Origin: Bacteroidia bacterium
Lineage (GTDB): Bacteria; Bacteroidota; Bacteroidia; Bacteroidales; CAJPTX01
Assembly (NCBI GenBank): GCA_002749065.1
Contig: PDTX01000004.1
Coordinates: 62,001-126,000 of the forward strand
Direction: 5' to 3'
DNA: 64,000 nucleotides
The notes under the pieces were generated by a model. That model was not told the DNA's origin. It searched no databases and worked only from the letters and a program-made list of their open reading frames with translations. Position numbers and translations under genes: made by a program. Shown piece by piece: positions 42,952 through 50,837 of the stretch; positions within the stretch are counted from its first letter, which is position 1; each line of letters begins with the position of its first letter.

Positions 42952-44019
42952 ATGATGAATAGGTTTCGATGCTTGCTTGTGCTTCTGGTTCTCGGCCTGT
43001 CGGCCTGCGGGGGTGGCCCGGGTGGAGAGACGGGCGGTGCTACAGCGACGGGTGGGGGCTTGGAGGATGTGCCGGGGGTGGTGTGTGTGGAATATGAGAA
43101 TGTGTTTCGCCTGGACGCTGAGGGTTTCACGCGGGCTGACATCGCCTACGTGAAGGGCGGTCAGCTGTATCTCTACGACAGCGAGACGGACCGTCGGTAT
43201 CGCCTGGTTGAGGAGCAGGGGACGGTGGTGAGCTGCACCTTCACGGGTGATGGGCGGGAGGTGGGCTACACGGTGCTGCATGATGGGGAGCTCTGGCTCA
43301 AGTCGCTGAGCGGGGTGGCAGATGCTCCTCCCCAGCTTTCCCGGGGTATGCCCCTCGGCTTGGCGTACGCTCCGGGGAGGTTTGGGGAGCGGATGTGCCG
43401 CCTGCTGCATATGCGTGACGGTCGCTTCGCCGCGGTGATCTACGAGCTGCAGCCCGATACGATGGCGGTGACCGCTTGCAGCGTCTATGAGCCCAATGGC
43501 GGGCAGGTGGACACGCTCAGCCCGGGGGAGGCTCGCCCCATGCTGGAGGCGGAGAGCACAACCCATGGCTGGTTCCGGCTGGGGGGCGTAGGGGCAGATT
43601 CGGTGGCTTTCCATTCTGAGGGTGGTGGATTGCGGCATGTCGGGCGGTGTCTGAGCTGCGATTTACCCTTGGCGAATACGTCGGAAGGTCTCGCTGGCCC
43701 GGTGTTCGGTCCGCTGATGGTGAGCCCGGATAGCACGAGGGTACTCTTCGGGGCGCGGCTGGCGGCTGGTGGCGGTTCGTGGTGCGTGGCCAATCTGGAT
43801 GGCACGGGGCAGCGTGTGCTGACCGAGGCTGGGGATATTTCACATCCATTGCGTCCGGCTTGGCTGGGGAATCGGTTGGTCTTTCTGGAGCGTTCCGTGG
43901 AGGTATCCAGGGGTATGGATGCCAGGGGGGTTGACAGCTTCCTGTGCATCAGCCGGGAAGAAGGGGAGAGGCCCTTCGCGGTCGACCACGAGGTTAGCGA
44001 TTGGTGCATTCGGCGGTAG
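42952..44019 (+). CDS. Predicted lipoprotein with beta-propeller-like repeats
   Basis: 355 residues. Lipobox LGLSAC with Cys19 is followed by a glycine-rich linker, so the protein is lipid-anchored. The rest has repeated strands reminiscent of TolB/PD40 propellers: DIAYVKGGQLYLYDSETDRR, SCTFTGDGREVGYTVLHDGE, LMVSPDSTRVLFGARLAAGG, VANLDGTGQRVLTEAGDI. The pattern 'x-S-P-D-S-T-R-V-L-F' is the usual PD40 signature. No specific function; isolated between two terminator/promoter pairs. Confidence 0.7.
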   Translation: MMNRFRCLLVLLVLGLSACGGGPGGETGGATATGGGLEDVPGVVCVEYENVFRLDAEGFTRADIAYVKGGQLYLYDSETDRRYRLVEEQGTVVSCTFTGDGREVGYTVLHDGELWLKSLSGVADAPPQLSRGMPLGLAYAPGRFGERMCRLLHMRDGRFAAVIYELQPDTMAVTACSVYEPNGGQVDTLSPGEARPMLEAESTTHGWFRLGGVGADSVAFHSEGGGLRHVGRCLSCDLPLANTSEGLAGPVFGPLMVSPDSTRVLFGARLAAGGGSWCVANLDGTGQRVLTEAGDISHPLRPAWLGNRLVFLERSVEVSRGMDARGVDSFLCISREEGERPFAVDHEVSDWCIRR

Positions 44020-44120
44020 GCTGCGCCATGGAGCGAAGGGGGTAGTGGGGTGTGCCACACCGTCATGGATGTATACGCGACTATGGGGGGGCGCTCGGGG
44101 GTTAGAATTGAAAAAAATCC

Positions 44121-44128
44121 TACCTTTG
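44121..44128 (+). promoter_or_regulatory. Bacteroidetes -7 element for gcvP
   Basis: TACCTTTG preceded by a run of seven A, 67 nt before the gcvP ATG; -33 element unclear. Confidence 0.65.
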
Positions 44129-44194
44129 CACTGACCGTGCAGCCGTGTCGTGAGGGGCGTGCCGGTGGTTAGGTAGAACTCAAAGACGAATAAG

Positions 44195-47050
44195 ATGAGC
44201 CAAGAAACCTTTATCCAGCGGCATATGGGCCCCCGAGAGCAGGATATCCCCGCCATGCTGGAGGCCATGGGCATGCAGTCGCTCAACGAGCTGCTCGAGC
44301 AGACCGTGCCCTACGACATCCGGCTACCCAAGCTGCTGCAGCTGCCCGAGCCGCTCTCCGAGGCCGCGTACCTGCAGCATATTCACGCCCTCGCCAGGAA
44401 GAATACCCTGTGCCGCAATCTCATCGGGAGGGGCTACTACGGCACCCAGACCCCGGCCGTCATCATGCGGCACGTATTCGAGAACCCCTCCTGGTACACC
44501 TCCTACACGCCCTACCAGGCCGAGATTAGCCAGGGCCGTCTGGAGGCCTTGCTGAATTTCCAGACCATGGTCTCGAGCCTGACGGCCATGGAGCTGGCCA
44601 ACGCCTCGCTGCTGGATGAGGCCACGGCGGCGGCCGAGGCGATGCTGATGATGTACGCCCTGCGGTCGCGCCAGGATGTGAAGGCTGGCAGGAACGTCAT
44701 GCTGGTCGATGAGCGCGTATTCCCCCACACGGTGGACGTGCTCATTACGCGCGCCGCCCCTCAGGGGATAGAGATCGCGCGCGCCGCCTGCGGGGAGTAC
44801 CAGTTCACGGGGCGGGAGTTCGGCTTGCTGGTGCAGTACCCCGATAGCGAGGGCGAGGTGCGCGACTATTCGGCCCTCACGGCCCGGGCGCACGAGGCGG
44901 GCGTGCTGGTGACCGTGGCGGCCGACCTGCTGTCGCTGGCCATGCTGGTCCCGCCCGGCGAGTGGGGGGCCGACGTGGTGGTGGGCTCCACGCAGCGCTT
45001 CGGCATACCCATGGGGCTGGGCGGGCCACACGCGGCCTACTTCGCCACCCGGATGGAGTACAAGCGCAGCATACCCGGGCGGCTCATCGGCGTGTCGGTC
45101 GACCGGCTCGGAAATCAGGCCCTACGCATGGCGCTGCAGACCCGCGAGCAGCATATCAAGCGCGCCAAGGCCACCTCGAACATCTGCACGGCCCAGGCCC
45201 TGCTGGCCACCATGGCGGGCATGTTCGCCGTATGGCACGGGCCGGAGGGCATCCTCCGTATCGCCGAGAACGCGCACAGCGCGGCGCAGTCCGTCATCCG
45301 CCATCTCAGTGGGCTGGGGGTCAAGGTGCAGCATGTGAACGTCTTCGACACGGTGCGCGTCGAGCTGCCGGCCGGGGTGGTGGCCAAGGTGCGGGAGCTC
45401 TCCGTGGCCCAGGGCTTCAACTTCGACTACCCGGCCGAGGGCATGGTCGGCTTCTCCTTCGACGAGCTCAGCACCCCCGAGGAGCTGTCGGACGTGGTGT
45501 CCATCATTGCCGAGGCCATGGGGAAGAGCCCGGTGCGGATAGAGGAGATTAAGCGGTGCACCGGGCCCGCGAAGAGCCCCTTTGCCCGGCGGTCGGCCTT
45601 CCTGACCGAGGAGGTCTTCGGGCGGTACCGCAGCGAGACGGAGATGATGCGCTACATCCACCGGCTCGTCGAGAAGGACATCGCCCTGAACTGCAGCATG
45701 ATATCCCTGGGTAGCTGCACGATGAAGCTCACCTCCGCCGCGAGCATGCTCCCGCTCAGCTGGCCCGAGTTCGCGAACATGCACCCCTTCCAGCCCGCCG
45801 ACCAGCTCGGGGGCTACCGCCAGCTCATCGGGGAGCTAGAGGGCTACCTCTCAGAGATAACCGGCTTCGCAGCCACGAGCCTGCAGCCCAACTCGGGCGC
45901 GGCGGGCGAGTACGCCGGGCTGATGGTCATCCGGCAGTACCACCTCTCGCGGGGCGATAGCCAGCGCACGGTGGCGCTCATCCCCACCTCGGCCCACGGG
46001 ACCAACCCGGCCAGCGCGGCCATGGCGGGGATGGAGATCGTCCTGGTGGACTGCGACGCGAAGGGCAATATCGACGTGGACGACCTCCGGCGGAAGGCGC
46101 AGGAGCATGGGCCGCGGCTCAGCGCGTTCATGGTGACCTACCCCTCGACCCACGGCATATTCGAGAGCCGGATACGGGAGATGATGGACATCGTGCATGA
46201 GAACGGGGGGCAGGTCTACATGGACGGTGCGAACATGAACGCGCAGGTTGGGCTCACGAGCCCGGGCTACATCGGTGCGGATGTCTGCCACCTGAACCTC
46301 CATAAGACCTTCTCAATCCCCCACGGCGGGGGCGGGCCGGGCGTGGGGCCCATATGCGTGGCGGCGCACCTGGCCGAGTTCCTCCCGGGCCACACGGAGG
46401 TGGAGGTGGGGGGAGGCAATGCCATCCACGCCGTCTCGGGCGCACCCTGGGGTAGCGCGTACATCCTCCCCATCACCTACGCCTACATCCGTATGCTGGG
46501 CGCGGAGGGCCTGATGCGGGCCTCGCAGCTGGCCATCCTGAACGCGAACTACATCGTCGCCCGGCTCGGGGGCGAGTACAGCGCCCTCTACGCCGGGGAG
46601 ATGGGCCGCGTGGGGCACGAGTGCATCGTGGACTGCCGCCACTTCCGCGAGCAGTACGGCGTGGAGACGGGCGACATCGCCCGCCGCCTGATGGACTACG
46701 GCTTCCACGCCCCGACCCTCTCCTTCCCCGTCCACGAGACGCTGATGGTGGAGCCCACCGAGTCGGAGTCGAAGGAGGAGATAGACCGCTTCTGCGACGC
46801 GCTCATCAGCATCAAGCGGGAGTGCGAGGCCATGGCGGGCCAGGAGGATAACCTCGTGAAGAACGCGCCCCACACCAGCGTGGAGCTCTGCTGCGGGGAG
46901 TGGGCGCACGCCTACAGCCGGGAGCAGGCCGCCTTCCCGCTGGCCTACCTCAGGCACTCGAAGTACTGGCCCACGGTGTCGCGCATCGACGCGGCGCAGG
47001 GCGATAGGCACCTAATGTGCAGCTGCCAGGATTGGAAGCAGGAGTACTAG
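44195..47050 (+). CDS. gcvP: Glycine dehydrogenase (decarboxylating), P-protein
   Basis: 951-residue single-chain P-protein of the glycine cleavage system: PLP enzyme that decarboxylates glycine and passes aminomethyl to lipoyl GcvH. N-terminal opening ETFIQRHMGPREQDIPAML, the N-lobe GGPHAAYFATRMEYKRSIPG, and in the C-lobe the PLP lysine in CHLNLHKTFSIPHGGGGPG with AHGTNPASAAMAGM. Length and two-lobe layout are standard for bacterial single-chain GcvP. gcvT and gcvH are not in the window. It starts a plus-strand run with a nitroreductase and rbfA behind it. Confidence 0.97.
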   Translation: MSQETFIQRHMGPREQDIPAMLEAMGMQSLNELLEQTVPYDIRLPKLLQLPEPLSEAAYLQHIHALARKNTLCRNLIGRGYYGTQTPAVIMRHVFENPSWYTSYTPYQAEISQGRLEALLNFQTMVSSLTAMELANASLLDEATAAAEAMLMMYALRSRQDVKAGRNVMLVDERVFPHTVDVLITRAAPQGIEIARAACGEYQFTGREFGLLVQYPDSEGEVRDYSALTARAHEAGVLVTVAADLLSLAMLVPPGEWGADVVVGSTQRFGIPMGLGGPHAAYFATRMEYKRSIPGRLIGVSVDRLGNQALRMALQTREQHIKRAKATSNICTAQALLATMAGMFAVWHGPEGILRIAENAHSAAQSVIRHLSGLGVKVQHVNVFDTVRVELPAGVVAKVRELSVAQGFNFDYPAEGMVGFSFDELSTPEELSDVVSIIAEAMGKSPVRIEEIKRCTGPAKSPFARRSAFLTEEVFGRYRSETEMMRYIHRLVEKDIALNCSMISLGSCTMKLTSAASMLPLSWPEFANMHPFQPADQLGGYRQLIGELEGYLSEITGFAATSLQPNSGAAGEYAGLMVIRQYHLSRGDSQRTVALIPTSAHGTNPASAAMAGMEIVLVDCDAKGNIDVDDLRRKAQEHGPRLSAFMVTYPSTHGIFESRIREMMDIVHENGGQVYMDGANMNAQVGLTSPGYIGADVCHLNLHKTFSIPHGGGGPGVGPICVAAHLAEFLPGHTEVEVGGGNAIHAVSGAPWGSAYILPITYAYIRMLGAEGLMRASQLAILNANYIVARLGGEYSALYAGEMGRVGHECIVDCRHFREQYGVETGDIARRLMDYGFHAPTLSFPVHETLMVEPTESESKEEIDRFCDALISIKRECEAMAGQEDNLVKNAPHTSVELCCGEWAHAYSREQAAFPLAYLRHSKYWPTVSRIDAAQGDRHLMCSCQDWKQEY

Positions 47051-47152
47051 GATGAGAGCCGATTGCCGCTGCACTGGGGGAGTGCGGGGCAGCTGGATGT
47101 AAGGAATAACCCAGGGGCGTACCCCGCCGCCCCGGCATACAACGCATTACCG

Positions 47153-47734
47153 ATGACAGTAAAGGAACTCGTGTACGCCACCCGCTCGGTGCGCCGCTTC
47201 GATGAGGGCAAAGCGATTGGCCCAGAGCAACTTCTTGACCTGATAGACCTCGCCCGCATGACCCCCTGCGCGAAGAATGTGCAGTGGCTCCGCTACGTGC
47301 CGGTTACCAGCGCGGCGCTCCGGGGAAAGGTCTTCCCCACCCTCGGATGGGCGGGCTTCCTCACCGACTGGGACGGACCGGCCGTGGGGGAGCGCCCGGC
47401 GGCCTACATCGTCGTGGTGGAGGACTCGGCCCGCGGCACTGGCATGCCCGCCGACAGCGGCTTCGCCCTCCAGAGCATGGTGCTGGGGGCGCGGGAGATG
47501 GGCATCTCGGCCTGTATCATCTACAGCATTAAACGCCCGGAGCTGTCCGCCGCCCTCGGCCTGACCGATACGCAGAAGATATCCTTCGTGCTCGCGCTCG
47601 GCTACCCGGCCGAGACCGTGGAGGTGGTGGATGTGCCCGCGGACGGCTCGACCAAGTACTGGCGCGAGGGGCAGATCCACTACGTGCCCAAGCGGACCCT
47701 CGAGGAGCTCATCATCCCGGTTCAGGAGGACTAA
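47153..47734 (+). CDS. Nitroreductase family protein
   Basis: 193 residues of the FMN-dependent nitroreductase family: MTVKELVYATRSVRRFDEG is the classical opening, with DLARMTPCAKNVQWLRYVPV for FMN contacts and AREMGISACIIYSI and FVLALGYPAETV downstream. Natural substrate unknown; possible roles are quinone or flavin reduction. The ATG at 47153 is chosen because the upstream extension in frame is unlike the family. It is separated from rbfA by only 4 nt. Confidence 0.88.
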   Translation: MTVKELVYATRSVRRFDEGKAIGPEQLLDLIDLARMTPCAKNVQWLRYVPVTSAALRGKVFPTLGWAGFLTDWDGPAVGERPAAYIVVVEDSARGTGMPADSGFALQSMVLGAREMGISACIIYSIKRPELSAALGLTDTQKISFVLALGYPAETVEVVDVPADGSTKYWREGQIHYVPKRTLEELIIPVQED

Positions 47735-47738
47735 GTCC

Positions 47739-48095
47739 ATGGCCAAGGCAGAAGAGAGCATGCGCCAGCTGAAAGTCGCCCGCCAGCTGCAGCGCGACCT
47801 CAGCGAGATTTTCAGGATAGGGGCGGCCACCTACGCCCTCGGGCGGATGGTCACCGTGACCCGGGTGCGGATGTCGCCCGACCTTGAGTACGCGAACGTG
47901 TTCCTGAGCATCTTCCCCTCCAACGATGTGGAGGAGGCGATGCGGGGAATTCGCCAGCAGACCCGCGAAATTCGCTACGACCTCGGGAAGCGGGTACGCC
48001 ATCAGCTGCGCGTCGTGCCCGAGCTGCGCTTCGAGCTGGACGATTCCCTCGACTACATCGACCGTATCGACGAACTGCTCTCCTCCGACAGCTAG
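47739..48095 (+). CDS. rbfA: 30S ribosome-binding factor RbfA
   Basis: 118 residues: KVARQLQRDLSEIFRIGAATY, MVTVTRVRMSPDLEYANVFLSIFP and LGKRVRHQLRVVPELRFELDDSLDYIDRIDELL (in parts) match RbfA, a KH-fold factor for 30S subunit maturation. It begins 4 nt after the nitroreductase stop and its own TAG is directly followed by the ATG of the next gene, so translational coupling is likely. The familiar association of rbfA with lolC/E-type permease genes in Bacteroidetes is preserved here with one gene in between. Confidence 0.92.
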   Translation: MAKAEESMRQLKVARQLQRDLSEIFRIGAATYALGRMVTVTRVRMSPDLEYANVFLSIFPSNDVEEAMRGIRQQTREIRYDLGKRVRHQLRVVPELRFELDDSLDYIDRIDELLSSDS

Positions 48096-48860
48096 ATGCT
48101 AGGCGCGCTCATTGGCTGGACAACCCGCGTGCTCCCGCGCCCCCTGCTGCATCGCTGCGCGGTGGTGGCGGGGTGGTGCTGCGCGCAGCTACTCCGGGGG
48201 CGGACCTACCGCGACCCCATCGACGGCTTCGGCTACCGCCGTCTGCTCCCCTACGGCCGTATGAAACGGAGAGCCAATGCGCTAGCCCCTCGGAGCCTAT
48301 CGCTGGAGCGCCATCGTCTCATATGGCTCTACCTCACCCGCGAGCTGGACATCGCCCGGGTGGCCCGCCGCGTGCTGCATATCGCCCCCGAGTGGTGCCT
48401 CATGCAGCGCCTCGAGAGGATGCCCGAGCTGAGCTATACCACGGCCGACCTGGAGAGCCCCTGGGCCAGAGTGCATTGCGATATCCAGGCGCTCCCCTTC
48501 CCCGACCACAGCTTCGACCTCATACTGTGCAACCACGTCCTGGAGCACATACCGGACGACCACCTCGCCATGACCGAGCTGCGGCGCATACTCGCCCCCG
48601 GGGGCGTGGCCATCCTGCTGGTACCCCTCGACCTGCAGGCCGAGCGCACCCTTGAGGACCCCGCCATCAACACCCCGGAGCTGCGCGAACGGCACTACGG
48701 GCAGCGCGACCACCTGCGCATGTACGGGCGCGACTACCCCCAGCGGCTGGCGCGGGCCGGTTTCGCCGTCGAGCTGCTCGACTACGCGGCCCGGCTCGAC
48801 CAGGACGAGCGGCTCCGCTACGCCCTCGGGGCGGAAACCCTCCTGGTCATTGCCACCTAG
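48096..48860 (+). CDS. Class I SAM-dependent methyltransferase
   Basis: 254 residues. A short hydrophobic N-terminus (residues 1-35) precedes a methyltransferase core: VLHIAPEWCL stands in for motif I, as in other 'HFAPE'-type methyltransferases; DIQALPFPDHSFDLILCNHVLEHI is motif II-III and LRRILAPGGVAILLVPL is motif IV. Substrate unknown; the related proteins are often seen near glycan or lipid genes. It starts immediately after the rbfA stop and is followed 20 nt later by a permease gene. Confidence 0.8.
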   Translation: MLGALIGWTTRVLPRPLLHRCAVVAGWCCAQLLRGRTYRDPIDGFGYRRLLPYGRMKRRANALAPRSLSLERHRLIWLYLTRELDIARVARRVLHIAPEWCLMQRLERMPELSYTTADLESPWARVHCDIQALPFPDHSFDLILCNHVLEHIPDDHLAMTELRRILAPGGVAILLVPLDLQAERTLEDPAINTPELRERHYGQRDHLRMYGRDYPQRLARAGFAVELLDYAARLDQDERLRYALGAETLLVIAT

Positions 48861-48880
48861 CCAGCGCCAAGCCCAGACCC

Positions 48881-50095
48881 GTGAAATTTGCATTCTACAT
48901 CGCCCGTCGCCACCTGATGGCCAAGAAGCGCCGGAGCGCCGTCAACGTCACCGCCTGGATCGCCATGCTGGGCGTGGCCATTAGCACCATGGCGCTGATC
49001 GTCGTCCTCTCGGTCTTCAACGGCATCGAGGGCCTGGTGGGGGGGCTCTACTCCACGCTCGAGACCGATCTGCGCGTAGTGCCCGCCACCGGTAAGACCC
49101 TCCAGCTCACCGCGGAGGACAGCGTATTCCTGCGCTCCCTCGACACGAGCGTTCGCCTCGGCCGCCTCCTCGAGGAGAACGCCATGTTCGGCTACCACGA
49201 CAGGCAGCACATCGGCCGCGCGATGGGCATGGACCAGGCCTACGCCGACATGGTGCGCCTGGGCGAGCGTAGCGTCGACGGGGACTTCATGCTCCACCGG
49301 GGTAGCCAGCCCATCGCCACCCTCTCCGCCGGCGTGGCCTACTACCTGGGCGCGAGCCTGGTGCTCTACGACCCGATCACGGTGTACCTCCCCAACCGCT
49401 TGGCCAGCAACTGGATGAACCCCCAGACCGCCTTCAAGCGCAAGGTCATGGCCTTCACCAGCGTCCTCTCGCTCAACGCCGAGTTCGACGCGCAGACCGT
49501 CGTGCTCCCGATTGGCGTGCTGCAGGAGCTGCTGGCCTACAATTCGGCCACCGTCTCCGCCCTGGCCCTCAAGGCCCCCGCCGACTATCTCCCCCGCTTG
49601 CGGGAGGCGCTAGCCTCGCACTTCGGCGCCCGCGTCCGCATCCTGAGCCGCCTCCAGCAGAACGAGTCGCTCTACCGCACCATGCGCAGCGAGCGGCTGA
49701 TTGTCATCCTAATCCTCTCGCTCATCCTCCTCATCGCGACCTTCAACATCGTCGGCTCCCTATCCATGCTCATTCTGGACAAGCGCGCCGACATGGGCAC
49801 CCTGCTGGCTTTGGGTGTAACCCCCCGGGGGATACGCGAGGTGTTCATCTGGGAGGGCACCCTCATCTCGGCCCTGGGGGGCGCGGCTGGCCTCGCGCTG
49901 GGCTTGGCCATATGCCTCCTGCAGCAGGAGTTCGGTCTGGTTCGCCTTCAGGGCGGCGGGGAGTTCCTCGTGGAGGCCTACCCGGTGGTGGTGGAGCCGC
50001 TCGACGTGCTGTCTATCTACGCCCTGGTCCTTGCCCTCGGGATGGGGGCATCCCTGATTACCACGCGCGTGCTTGGCCGGCGTGCTGAGGCCTAG
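48881..50095 (+). CDS. LolC/LolE-type ABC permease (FtsX family)
   Basis: 404 residues. A first membrane segment near residue 30 (WIAMLGVAISTMALIVVLSVF), a large periplasmic domain (residues about 55-265), then three membrane segments (LIVILILSLILLIATFNIVGS, the GGAAGLALGLAICLL region and VLALGMGASLITT). The KRADMGTLLALGV segment is the FtsX coupling motif. Such permeases release lipoproteins from the inner membrane with an ATPase LolD, which is not encoded here. Last gene of the nitroreductase-rbfA run. Confidence 0.87.
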   Translation: MKFAFYIARRHLMAKKRRSAVNVTAWIAMLGVAISTMALIVVLSVFNGIEGLVGGLYSTLETDLRVVPATGKTLQLTAEDSVFLRSLDTSVRLGRLLEENAMFGYHDRQHIGRAMGMDQAYADMVRLGERSVDGDFMLHRGSQPIATLSAGVAYYLGASLVLYDPITVYLPNRLASNWMNPQTAFKRKVMAFTSVLSLNAEFDAQTVVLPIGVLQELLAYNSATVSALALKAPADYLPRLREALASHFGARVRILSRLQQNESLYRTMRSERLIVILILSLILLIATFNIVGSLSMLILDKRADMGTLLALGVTPRGIREVFIWEGTLISALGGAAGLALGLAICLLQQEFGLVRLQGGGEFLVEAYPVVVEPLDVLSIYALVLALGMGASLITTRVLGRRAEA

Positions 50096-50140
50096 CGCCC
50101 CGGATGGGGGCAGAAAATTGGGGGCTTTTTCCGCGGGGGG

Positions 50141-50171
50141 TTTGCCAGTTCCAAAAAAGCCCTTACCTTTG
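50141..50171 (+). promoter_or_regulatory. Complete Bacteroidetes promoter for tRNA-Asp
   Basis: TTTG (50141-50144), 19-bp spacer, TACCTTTG (50164-50171); 59 bp before the first tRNA-Asp. Confidence 0.8.
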
Positions 50172-50230
50172 CACCGCGAAAAGGGAGCGGGTTGTCCCCC
50201 CTCCGGGTTCGCCCTGTTCTTTAGCGTTTT

Positions 50231-50304
50231 GGTCTGGTAGTTCAGTTGGTTAGAATGCCGCCCTGTCACGGCGGAGGTCGCGAGTTCGAGTCTCGTCCAG
50301 ACCG
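50231..50304 (+). tRNA. tRNA-Asp(GTC), copy 1
   Basis: 74 nt. Acceptor GGTCTGG pairs with CCAGACC, discriminator G; D-loop GTTCAGTTGGTTAGAAT; anticodon stem CCGCC/GGCGG with loop CTGTCAC, anticodon GTC; T-arm GCGAG-TTCGAGT-CTCGT. No encoded CCA. Confidence 0.97.
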
Positions 50305-50367
50305 CGGTTCCCTTCCGGAGTCCGCATTTGGGTTCGCCCCCCGATTAATGTGTTCTTTAGCGTTTCT

Positions 50368-50441
50368 GGTCTGGTAGTTCAGTTGGTTAGAATGCCGCCC
50401 TGTCACGGCGGAGGTCGCGAGTTCGAGTCTCGTCCAGACCG
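50368..50441 (+). tRNA. tRNA-Asp(GTC), copy 2
   Basis: Identical in sequence to copy 1, 63 nt downstream, and followed by a terminator; again no encoded CCA. Confidence 0.97.
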
Positions 50442-50453
50442 CATCATGGTGTA

Positions 50454-50486
50454 GCGCATGGCCCGCGGGCTGTGCGCATTTTTTTT
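50454..50486 (+). terminator. Terminator after the tRNA pair
   Basis: Stem GCGCATGGCCC / GGGCTGTGCGC (including two G-U wobble pairs) with a very short loop, followed by a run of eight T beginning at 50479. Confidence 0.85.
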
Positions 50487-50747
50487 GCCTATGGGTGGGG
50501 GCCTTGGGCGCATCTGCCGGCGGACCCGAGGGCCCTACTCGCCCTTTTCCCCTGGGTGGTACGGCCTTTTTTCTTTAGACGCTATAAGTTTAGCCCCCCG
50601 CAGGGCGTTCGCTCGTCAAATTATACGCATTCTACACTTTTCTTTACCACCCTGTTAGTAAGCGTCTTACTCTGACTACTTAGAATGACTAAACGGCAAT
50701 TCAGCCGCCGCGGTTCGGGCGCTGCGGGCGGGCCGCTCGAAAGGGGG
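50487..50747. other. Long non-coding leader region upstream of abfD
   Basis: With its flanks this is part of a 396-nt gene-free stretch (50442-50837). It contains AT-rich parts, a perfect AGTAAG-CGT-CTTACT hairpin at 50657-50671 and a wider TTAGT...ACTAA repeat around it. Short open frames here (about 65 codons) look like chance. It may hold upstream regulatory sites for abfD. Confidence 0.4.
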
Positions 50748-50776
50748 TTGGATTTCCGAAAAGGGTTGTAATTTTG
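50748..50776 (+). promoter_or_regulatory. Promoter for abfD
   Basis: TTG (50748-50750), 18-bp spacer, TAATTTTG (50769-50776), 61 nt upstream of the abfD ATG; close to consensus. Confidence 0.75.
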
Positions 50777-50837
50777 GACAACAAGCCAGAGGAACTTTAG
50801 CTTTTAGTAGTAAGGCAACATAAAAAATCATAGAGCC

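Larger units (their letters stand above)
50215..50441 (+). repeat. Tandem duplication carrying tRNA-Asp
   Basis: Two copies, 50215-50304 and 50351-50441, share the 15-bp leader TGTTCTTTAGCGTTT and an identical tRNA; a further copy of GGGTTCGCCC lies before each (50204 and 50330). The spacing of the copies is about 137 bp. The pattern is a recent or gene-conversion-maintained tandem duplication. Confidence 0.85.

Noticed and set aside
50458..50658. Short open frames of about 65 codons after the tRNA genes
   Set aside because: Overlap the tRNA terminator, have no family similarity and look random.
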